Shown here one piece after another: positions 35,106 to 41,545 of a DNA stretch of 41,545 nucleotides; position 1 is the first letter of the stretch; each line of letters begins with the position of its first letter. The position numbers and the translations under genes are program-made. Origin of the DNA: a virus; the IMG/VR virus record IMGVR_UViG_3300042922_000482, positions 1-41,545 of that record, one strand, 5' to 3'. Below the pieces are notes generated by a model. That model did not search any database, was not told the origin of the DNA, and saw nothing but the letters and a program-made list of their open reading frames with translations.

Positions 35106-35495
35106 GTGCTCGCGGGCGCCCTCGACAACCACGAGGGCGCCCTGCGGGCATCGCTCCAAGCCGAGTACGGCATCCGGCTCCTTCGCGATGGTCGCACCGA
35201 ACCGGCGCGCACCCCGTTCGAGCTCGGCGACCTCGTCGCTGGCCTCCCACACGGCTGCGCGCTGTGGCGTGACGCCGGCGGCCCGATCGCGCTGACCGAC
35301 GAAGCCCACCTGCTGCGCGAGACGATCTACCGCCTCGAGGTCATCGACTGGCACAACGCCGGGTCGAAGGGCGCCGCGCCCAAGCGCATCGAGCTGCCCA
35401 AGCCCGCGCACGAGGTGCGCGCAGCGGAGGCGAAGACGGCCACCAAGGCGCAGCGGCACGCCGCACGCGACGCGAGGCGCGCCTCGTCGACATAG
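35106..35495 (+). CDS. Tail assembly chaperone, frameshift extension (gpT-like)
   Basis: Expected to be made mainly as a fusion with the preceding protein by -1 frameshifting at 35094-35100; the frame is open upstream through that site. A GTG at 35106 would allow separate initiation, but no good Shine-Dalgarno sequence is near. The sequence has a helical segment (HEGALRASLQAEYGIRLLRDG), GDLVAGLPHGCALWRDAGG and a basic C-terminus (KATKAQRHAARDARR-like). It lies just before the tape measure, as expected. Confidence 0.85.
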   Translation: MLAGALDNHEGALRASLQAEYGIRLLRDGRTEPARTPFELGDLVAGLPHGCALWRDAGGPIALTDEAHLLRETIYRLEVIDWHNAGSKGAAPKRIELPKPAHEVRAAEAKTATKAQRHAARDARRASST

Positions 35496-35509
35496 ACCGG
35501 AGGTGACCT

Positions 35510-38500
35510 GTGACAACTGCTGTCGAGATCGCCAACGCCTATGTCGCCCTCGGGGTGAAGATGCCCGGCGTCCAGAAGGACGTCGCCGCCGAGCTGCGAA
35601 AGGCCAACCCGCAGGTCGCCGCCGCCGGTGCGGAGGCAGGGGAGAAGTACGCCGACGGTGTCGAGCGCTCCTCGAGCCGGCTCGGATCGTTCTTCGGCCG
35701 CATCGCGAAGACCGGCCTCGCCGCCCTCACCGCGGTGGGCATCGCCGCCGGCGGCGTCGGCGTGCAGACCGCTGCCGGCATGGAGACGGCGGAGATCGCC
35801 TTCACCACCATGCTGCAGTCCGGCGACAAGGCGAAGAGCTTCCTCGGCGAGCTCTCGTCGTTCGCAGCCAAGACCCCGTTCGACCTGCCGGGCCTGCAGC
35901 GGTCCGCGCAGTCCCTGATCTCGATCGGGATCGACGCCGACAAGGTCATCCCGATCATGACCACACTCGGCAACGTCACGTCCGGAATGGGCACCGGCGC
36001 CGAGGGCATCCAGCGCGCCACCGTCGCCATCCAGCAGATGAACGCCGCCGGCCGCATCAGCGCCGAGGACCTCAACCAGCTGCGCGACGCCGGCATCCCC
36101 GTGTTCGACCTGCTGACCGCCGCGACCGGCAAGACCACCGCCGAGATCGCCGACATGGCGAGCAAGGGCAAGCTCGGCCGCGAGGAGCTCGAGCAGCTCA
36201 TGAGCGCGCTCGAGACCGGCAAGGGCCTCGAGCGGTTCAACGGCATGATGGAGAAGCAGTCCGCCTCGCTGTCGGGCCTGTGGTCCACGCTCAAGGACAC
36301 CTTCTCGGTCGGCATGGCCGAGGCCATCCAGCCCGCCATCCCGCTGCTGAAGGAAGGGCTCGCCGGAGCAATCACCTTCGTCGGCCAGGCGCTGCCCTAC
36401 GTACAGGGCGGCGTGCAGTGGCTCGTCGACGCCGCCCCCCGCATCGGATCGTTCTTCTCGACCGTGTGGACCGGCGCACAGGGCCTGTACGCGCTCGTCG
36501 TCCAGGGCGACTTCACCGGCAAGCTACGCGAGGCGTTCGGGTGGAGTGAGGACTCCGCACCCGTCGACTTCATCCTCGACGTCCGCGACGGCATCCAGGG
36601 CCTGTGGGACCTCATCGTCGGCGGCGACTTCACCGGCAAGCTGCGCAACGCCTTCGGGTGGGAGGAAGACTCCCCGATGGTCGGGTTCATCCTCGACCTC
36701 CGAGACAGCGTCGGCGCGCTGTGGACCGACCTGACATCCGGCGATCTCGGCGGCGCATTCGCGTCGATCGGTGACTCGCTGGCGACCATCCTGCCCGTCG
36801 TCACCGACGCGACCAGCCAGCTGCCGGGCCTGACCGACGTCGTCCACGTCGCCGAGGGCGCCTTCGGGTTCCTCGCCGACAACGTGGGCCTGCTCACTGC
36901 GGCGATGCCCGTCATCATCGGCCTGATCCTGGCGTGGAAGAGCGCGCAGGCGCTGAACAACGTCATCGGCCGCGACTCGGCGATCGGCATGGGCCTGCAG
37001 GTCACCTCGACCTTCATGCTCGCCGGCGCGAACCGCGCCCTCGCCGCATCTAACCGGGCAGCGCTCACGAGCACCGTCGCATCGACCACCGCCGAGAACA
37101 CGCAGACCGCCGCGCGCAGCCGCGGCGTCATCGCCACGATCGCGCAGCGCACCGCCACCCTCGCGACCGCCGCCGCCTCGCGCGTCGCCGCGGCCGCGCA
37201 GTGGCTGTTCAACGCAGCCCTGTCCGCGAATCCGATCGGGCTCGTCGTCGCCGCGATCGCGGCTCTGGTCGCGGGTCTGGTGTGGTTCTTCACGCAGACC
37301 GAGCTCGGCCAGCAGATCTGGTCGACGGTCATGGCCGCGATCGGCGCCGCAGCCACCTGGCTGTGGGAAACCGTCCTGCAGCCGGTGTTCGCCGGTATCG
37401 GTGCGGTGTTCTCGTGGATCTGGGAGAACGTCATCAGCCCCATCGGGACGCTGATCGTGAACTACTTCCGGTTCTGGGGCGCGATCGCTGTCTGGCTGTG
37501 GGAGAACGTCCTGTCGCCCGTGTTTGCGGGCATCGGTCAGGTGTTCTCCTGGATCTGGTCGAACGTCATCGAGCCGATCGTCGGGTTCATCGTCGGGGCC
37601 ATCAAGGGCTGGGGCCTGATCTTCGAGTGGCTCTACAACAACATCGTCAAGCCGGTGTTCGACGGGATCTCGTCCGTCATCGGCGCGGCCTGGTCGTGGA
37701 TCGATCAGCACGTGTTCTCGCCGTTCAAGGTCGGCATCGACCTGCTCGGGAAGGCGTTCGAGGGTGTCGCCGGCGCGATCGGCACGGCGTGGGACGGTAT
37801 CAAGGCCGCCGCCGCGTCGCCGATCAACTTCGTGTTGGACACCGTCTGGAACAACGGGCTCCGCTCCTTCTGGAATGACCTCGTGGGCACGCTCGGCCTG
37901 AACGACATGAAGCTGCCGAAGGCCGACCTCGTGAAGTTCGCCGACGGTGGCGTCGAGAACCACGTCGCGCAGATCGCGCGCGGTGGCGCCATGCGGCTCT
38001 GGGCTGAACCTGAGACCGGGGGAGAGGCGTACATTCCCCTCTCGCCGGCGAAGCGACCGCGCTCGACCGCGATCCTCGCGGACGTGGCTCGGCGGTTCGG
38101 TTTCGGGCTGACGCAGTTCGCCAACGGAGGCATCACCGGCGGGGAGAGCGGCGGCCTGCTCAGCGACGTGTGGGAGCACGTGCGCGGGGCGGCGACCCTG
38201 GGGTGGGAGTTCCTTTCCAACCCGGGCGCTGCGATCCAGAAGCACGTCATCGACGGGATCCTCCGGCCGATGCTCGAGGGGCAGAACATCTTCGGGCAGA
38301 CCGTCGGCGGGCTCGCGATCAACACCGTCAAGAGCATGGCCAGCCTCTTCAGCGCCGCGGCGCCCCAGTCGGGGTCGCCGGCCGGGCGCGGGATGGGCTG
38401 GGAGGCGATGTGGAAGATCATCCAGGGCGCCCTGCCGGGCACCCAGATGTACTCCAACTACCGGCCGAACGACCCGTACTCGCGGATGCACTCTGTCGGG

Positions 38501-38911
38501 CGGGCGATCGACCTGACGCCGAGCATGCAGGTGTTCAACTGGATCCGGGAGAACTTCCCCAACTCGCAGGCGCTGATCTATTCGCCTGCGAACGGGCGGC
38601 AGCTGCTCGAGGGGAAGAACCACCTGTGGGGCGAGCCGGAACGCTCGATGCACTACAACCACGTCCACTGGGCGATGGCCAACGGTGGTGTGATCCCGAA
38701 GCTGTACGACGAGGGCGGATGGCTTCCCCACGGCGGGATGGCGCTGAACCTCTCGGGCCGGCCAGAGCCGGTCTTCACCGGCGAGCAGTGGGACACCCTC
38801 CGCGCGAGCCGTGGAGGCGGTGAAACACACATCACCGTGCAGGCGCTGCCGGGCATGAGCCCGCAGGAGCAGGCCGAGCTGATCGCGAGGGAGCTTCGAT
38901 GGACGCGCTGA
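35510..38911 (+). CDS. Tape measure protein with C-terminal M15-like domain
   Basis: 1133 residues, GTG with GGAGGTGACC upstream. The N-terminal ~250 residues are the classic tape-measure region (METAEIAFTTMLQSGDKAKS, TPFDLPGLQRSAQSLISIG, GRISAEDLNQLRDAGIPVFD). Around 330-400 a ~43-residue unit containing GDFTGKLR-AFGW is duplicated. Two hydrophobic blocks and a Trp-rich repeat region (W-WENV...PVFAGIG) follow. Near residues 960-1060 the pattern SNYRPNDPYSRMHSVGRAIDL and HYNHVHWA resembles M15-type peptidases (H..D and HxH ligands), so it may cut peptidoglycan during entry. It sets tail length. Confidence 0.95.
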   Translation: MTTAVEIANAYVALGVKMPGVQKDVAAELRKANPQVAAAGAEAGEKYADGVERSSSRLGSFFGRIAKTGLAALTAVGIAAGGVGVQTAAGMETAEIAFTTMLQSGDKAKSFLGELSSFAAKTPFDLPGLQRSAQSLISIGIDADKVIPIMTTLGNVTSGMGTGAEGIQRATVAIQQMNAAGRISAEDLNQLRDAGIPVFDLLTAATGKTTAEIADMASKGKLGREELEQLMSALETGKGLERFNGMMEKQSASLSGLWSTLKDTFSVGMAEAIQPAIPLLKEGLAGAITFVGQALPYVQGGVQWLVDAAPRIGSFFSTVWTGAQGLYALVVQGDFTGKLREAFGWSEDSAPVDFILDVRDGIQGLWDLIVGGDFTGKLRNAFGWEEDSPMVGFILDLRDSVGALWTDLTSGDLGGAFASIGDSLATILPVVTDATSQLPGLTDVVHVAEGAFGFLADNVGLLTAAMPVIIGLILAWKSAQALNNVIGRDSAIGMGLQVTSTFMLAGANRALAASNRAALTSTVASTTAENTQTAARSRGVIATIAQRTATLATAAASRVAAAAQWLFNAALSANPIGLVVAAIAALVAGLVWFFTQTELGQQIWSTVMAAIGAAATWLWETVLQPVFAGIGAVFSWIWENVISPIGTLIVNYFRFWGAIAVWLWENVLSPVFAGIGQVFSWIWSNVIEPIVGFIVGAIKGWGLIFEWLYNNIVKPVFDGISSVIGAAWSWIDQHVFSPFKVGIDLLGKAFEGVAGAIGTAWDGIKAAAASPINFVLDTVWNNGLRSFWNDLVGTLGLNDMKLPKADLVKFADGGVENHVAQIARGGAMRLWAEPETGGEAYIPLSPAKRPRSTAILADVARRFGFGLTQFANGGITGGESGGLLSDVWEHVRGAATLGWEFLSNPGAAIQKHVIDGILRPMLEGQNIFGQTVGGLAINTVKSMASLFSAAAPQSGSPAGRGMGWEAMWKIIQGALPGTQMYSNYRPNDPYSRMHSVGRAIDLTPSMQVFNWIRENFPNSQALIYSPANGRQLLEGKNHLWGEPERSMHYNHVHWAMANGGVIPKLYDEGGWLPHGGMALNLSGRPEPVFTGEQWDTLRASRGGGETHITVQALPGMSPQEQAELIARELRWTR

Positions 38912-39759
38912 TGGTGGAGATCGACGGTCGGCGCATGCGCACCGAGCCCGGCAGCCCCGGCGGCTGGTGGGTCACCGAGCTCGAGGGGTTCTTCGACTCC
39001 CCGGGGACACGGTTCGATGAGAACCTCATCCCCGGGGAGGACGGGGCCTTCGACCCCGGCGAGATCCTGCTCGAGCCGCGGCGCATCGTCGTGCGCGGCA
39101 TCTGCGAGGTCTCGTCGGGGCAATGGGCCGACCGACGTGCCCGGCCCTGGCTCGCCTCGCTGGTGAAGAAGAAGGACCTCGGCTTCCGGGCGTTCGTCGG
39201 CGGCCAGTGGCTGTCACTGCGCAACGCAAAGATCCGCGGCCAGGTCAAGGTCCGTGACATCGACGAGACCGTCACCGAGTTCGAGATCCCGATCTGGGCT
39301 GCTGACCCGCGCAAGTTCGGCCCGAAGGTCCGGATCGACATGGACGCCACCATCGAACCGTCGGGCGGTCTGCAGTTCCCTCTCGTCGACGGCGCCGTGT
39401 CGTTCGGCACGTCCGGGGGAGTGCTCTTCCCCGGCGTCTTCGTCATCCACAACCAGGGCACCGCCGATCTCGTGCCCGAGCTGTTCACGGTCCGGGGCCC
39501 GATCCCTCGGTTCTCGATCACCTCCGAGGCCAGCGTCATCGAGTACGACGGGCCGGTCGCTCGCGGCCAGGAGCTCACGATCACCCCGTACGCCGGCGGA
39601 CGCGCGCACCTCGGCGGTGCGGACGTCTCCCACAACCTGCTGCGCGCCGACTGGGTCCCCATCCGGCCCGGCGAGACCCGCGGATACCTGTTCAGCCCCG
39701 AGGACCCGCAGCCGGGCTCGCAGCTGGCGATCGACTACTCGGAAGGAGCGTGGCTCTGA
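38899..39759 (+). CDS. Distal tail protein (Dit-like minor tail protein)
   Basis: 286 residues overlapping the tape measure by 13 bases. Beta-rich, with GFFDSPGTRFDENLIPGEDGAFDPGEILLEPRRIVVRGICE near the N-terminus, the usual Dit pattern, then ADRRARPWLASLVKKK and a galectin-like C-terminal half (GVFVIHNQGTADLVPELFTVRG). It should form the hexameric ring at the tail tip. The TGA overlaps the next ATG. Confidence 0.8.
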   Translation: MDALMVEIDGRRMRTEPGSPGGWWVTELEGFFDSPGTRFDENLIPGEDGAFDPGEILLEPRRIVVRGICEVSSGQWADRRARPWLASLVKKKDLGFRAFVGGQWLSLRNAKIRGQVKVRDIDETVTEFEIPIWAADPRKFGPKVRIDMDATIEPSGGLQFPLVDGAVSFGTSGGVLFPGVFVIHNQGTADLVPELFTVRGPIPRFSITSEASVIEYDGPVARGQELTITPYAGGRAHLGGADVSHNLLRADWVPIRPGETRGYLFSPEDPQPGSQLAIDYSEGAWL

Positions 39760-40436
39760 TGGTGACCGTGACCGCTGGACTCGCGATCGACCTCAACAGC
39801 GACGGCGACGGGACGACGAGCATCGGCTTCCGCCGCGCGCTCGCCGTGCTGTTCAAGCAGTCCGCGCCCGGCGTCGCGACCCCCGGGCGCATGGGAAACG
39901 ACCACTTCGCCGTCAGCGGCGCGCCCGCCGCGATGGCTTACAGCGTCAGCGGCGGCGGGCTCGTGCTCGTGCGCACGGCATCCGGCGGGGCCTACCTCGT
40001 CGGTATGCCCTCGAGCGTGACCGTCGAGACGCAGCCCGCCGACGGCGTGAACCCGCGCATCGACCGGATCTACGCGAAGCAGCCCGACCCGCCGATCGAC
40101 GGCGCGGCCGTGGAGACCGAGTTCATCATCGACGTCGTGTCCGGGGTGCCCGCCGCGTCGCCGCTGCCGCCCGCCCTCCCGGCGGGCGCTATCGAGCTCG
40201 CGCGCAAGGAGATCGCCGCCGGGGCGACGAACACGCAAGCCGGGAAGCCATTCACCGACATCGCGCCGATCTCGGGGCTGAACGTCGGGCTCATCACCGT
40301 CGCGCAGGGCGGCACCGGCGCGACGAACCCTGGCGACGCGCGCATCGCGCTCGGGGTGCCGACCACGCACATCGGTACAGCGGCCCCGTCGAACAGCCTC
40401 GGGCGCAACGGCGACGTGTACCTGCAGATCATCTGA
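39759..40436 (+). CDS. Minor tail protein, 225 aa
   Basis: The ATG at 39759 forms TGATG with the previous stop; GGAAGGAG lies about 11 bases upstream. A GTG at 39750 is possible. Beta-rich and Gly-rich (VTVTAGLAIDLNSDGDGTTS, AYSVSGGGLVLVRTASGGAY). The C-terminus has VAQGGTGATNPGDARIALGV, a motif of phage fibre or upper-baseplate proteins. It is probably a fibre base or tip component. Confidence 0.75.
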   Translation: MVTVTAGLAIDLNSDGDGTTSIGFRRALAVLFKQSAPGVATPGRMGNDHFAVSGAPAAMAYSVSGGGLVLVRTASGGAYLVGMPSSVTVETQPADGVNPRIDRIYAKQPDPPIDGAAVETEFIIDVVSGVPAASPLPPALPAGAIELARKEIAAGATNTQAGKPFTDIAPISGLNVGLITVAQGGTGATNPGDARIALGVPTTHIGTAAPSNSLGRNGDVYLQII

Positions 40437-40448
40437 GGGCGGTGAGCG

Positions 40449-41279
40449 ATGCCTGTTTCCGAAGGGCAGCTGAACGGATCCCGCGACTACCGCGTCAAGC
40501 TCGACATCTGGTTCTCCGGCGCGCAGGACTGGGGCGCGAACACCTCCCGCTTCGACTGGCGGGTGACGCTCGACCACTACCAGAGCATCGGCTCGTGGAC
40601 GAACAACACATGTGAGGTCTGGGCCACCATCGGCGGCGTCACCTACTACGGGACGTTCACTATCCCGCAGTCGACCGCCAACCAGCAGAGCCGCGTCGTC
40701 CTGTCCGGGTCGACGTGGATCGGCCACGACCCGGAGGGATTCCGGCCGGGCTTCGCGAGCGACGCCTACATCAAGGCGCCGCATAGCTACATCGGCGAGG
40801 GCGGTTCCGGGCAGGCATGGGTCGATGCTCCGCGCATCCCGAAGACCCCCACCGCGCCGCGCAACCTGCGCGTGGAGAGCAAGTCGCCGATCAGCGCCGG
40901 CGTCCGCTATGACGGGCCCGCAGACTGGCGCGGCTCCACGGGTCAGGGGTACACCGCCGACTGGTACGAGATCAACGGGTCGAACAACCCCCTCGTCTGG
41001 CGGGATCTCAACTCGCAGGGCTACACCGACCCGCAGGGCGGGGCAGTGCCCGGCGCGCCGCAGCTCAAGCCCGGCACGACGTACCACGTGTACGTCTACG
41101 CGCGCAGCAATGTCGGCAACAGCCCCAGCGCATCGATCGCGCTGACCACCGACGCTGGCGGCCGCGTGAAGGTCGACGGGCAGTGGCGAAACGCCACCCC
41201 GTGGATCAAGCAAGACGGCGTGTGGCGTCGCGCGCGGCCGTACGTCAAGGACGCCGGCTCGTTCCGAACCGCCCGCTGA
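40449..41279 (+). CDS. Minor tail protein with fibronectin-III-like domain
   Basis: 276 residues with GAGGGCGGTGAGCG before the ATG. The N-terminal half is a beta domain (DYRVKLDIWFSGAQDWGANTS, VTYYGTFTIPQS). From about residue 135 a fibronectin-type-III-like module runs from TPTAPRNLRVESKSP to GTTYHVYVYARSNVG. The C-terminal ~40 residues carry VDGQWRNATPWIKQDGVWRRARPYVKD, a repeat often used to display or anchor tail proteins. A surface-adhesion role on the tail is likely. Confidence 0.8.
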   Translation: MPVSEGQLNGSRDYRVKLDIWFSGAQDWGANTSRFDWRVTLDHYQSIGSWTNNTCEVWATIGGVTYYGTFTIPQSTANQQSRVVLSGSTWIGHDPEGFRPGFASDAYIKAPHSYIGEGGSGQAWVDAPRIPKTPTAPRNLRVESKSPISAGVRYDGPADWRGSTGQGYTADWYEINGSNNPLVWRDLNSQGYTDPQGGAVPGAPQLKPGTTYHVYVYARSNVGNSPSASIALTTDAGGRVKVDGQWRNATPWIKQDGVWRRARPYVKDAGSFRTAR

Positions 41280-41342
41280 GCACCGCCGTCTCACCGCCCT
41301 CGGCAACCGTCGAGGACCCCGCCATCTCCGAAGGAGCCCGTG

Positions 41343-41545
41343 ATGTCCGCAGTACCCACCGCACGGCTCGACATCGTCGAACCGGCCAACGCGAACGAGG
41401 AGATCCTCGACTTCGCGAAGCACCTCGAGTTGAAGGGCGAGCGCGCCTGGTTCGAGGTCCACTACCCGAAGCCCCACGGCATGTCGGACGAGGAGTTCGC
41501 CGCGAAGGACGCCGAGACGTTCGACGCGGTCGAGGTCATCGACGG
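41343..41545 (+). CDS. Small conserved phage protein, 5' part (continues at 1-191)
   Basis: ATG at 41343 with GAAGGAG upstream; a GTG at 41340 is possible. The frame runs off the window end and, because 41419-41545 repeats bases 1-127, continues to the TGA at 189-191, giving 88 residues. The N-terminus is ARLDIVEPANANEEILDFAK. It lies between the fibronectin-like minor tail protein and the endolysin. The family is not recognised. Confidence 0.75.
   Translation, partial: MSAVPTARLDIVEPANANEEILDFAKHLELKGERAWFEVHYPKPHGMSDEEFAAKDAETFDAVEVID
41419..41545. repeat. Terminal direct repeat, right copy (assembly overlap)
   Basis: Identical to bases 1-127; see the left copy. Removing one copy gives a 41,418-bp circle. 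Confidence 0.95.

Noticed and set aside
36524-38830. Open leftward frame of 768 codons
   Set aside because: Antisense to the tape measure; composition is that of a shadow frame.

Overview
This window is the complete genome of a temperate siphovirus-type phage of a high-GC actinobacterium, given as a linear contig whose ends overlap. Bases 1-127 are repeated exactly at 41419-41545, so the genome closes into a circle of 41,418 bp and one 88-residue gene crosses the join. The actinobacterial assignment rests on the very GC-rich, GC3-biased codon use, the tightly overlapping ATGA/GTGA gene pairs, the many GTG starts, a TANNNT -10 box 6-7 bases before the start codon of isolated genes (the leaderless arrangement common in actinobacteria), and gene content typical of actinophages. 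I suspect a Microbacteriaceae host, but that is inference.

Layout, read around the circle. The late module starts with an HNH endonuclease and a 319-base non-coding stretch (25662-25980). It continues with small and large terminase, portal, MuF-like protein, scaffold, major capsid protein with a C-terminal beta-rich domain, head-tail connectors, tail terminator, major tail protein, two tail assembly chaperones joined by a textbook CCCAAAC -1 slippery site, a 1133-residue tape measure, distal tail protein and minor tail proteins. It crosses the join into a lysis cassette (M23 endopeptidase with duplicated C-terminal repeats plus four small membrane proteins). Tail genes then resume: a hub-like minor tail protein, a collagen-like/lectin-like fibre and an alpha/beta hydrolase.

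From 6154 to 9840 lies an accessory or lysogenic-conversion region on both strands. It holds a Wzx-like polysaccharide flippase and an OafA-type membrane O-acyltransferase, separated by a bidirectional terminator and flanked by small genes, several with their own leaderless-type promoters. Next come an attP site built on the 3' end of a tRNA gene, with symmetric arm repeats and a phased TGTACTT array, and a leftward lysogeny operon (repressor - ImmA-like metallopeptidase - tyrosine integrase). Divergent promoters embedded in GTTGC/GCAAC operators separate this from the rightward early operon (Cro-like, Xis-like, membrane proteins, YqaJ exonuclease, HNH, C5 methyltransferase, SSB, DPPY methyltransferase and many small proteins). 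The early operon ends at a terminator at 24628-24654.

Most interesting: (1) a possible mask/unmask pair, in which the prophage may modify the host surface glycan (flippase plus O-acyltransferase) while the virion may carry a matching esterase; (2) a seven-copy GACGCGTCG array beside ssb, spaced 22-28 bp and occupying two reading frames, which suggests a DNA-level role such as an origin; (3) two compact divergent switches with their own operator palindromes; (4) an unusually legible attP; (5) a promoter followed at once by a terminator ahead of the late genes; (6) a gene at 18207 whose frame runs through the next gene, suggesting an indel.
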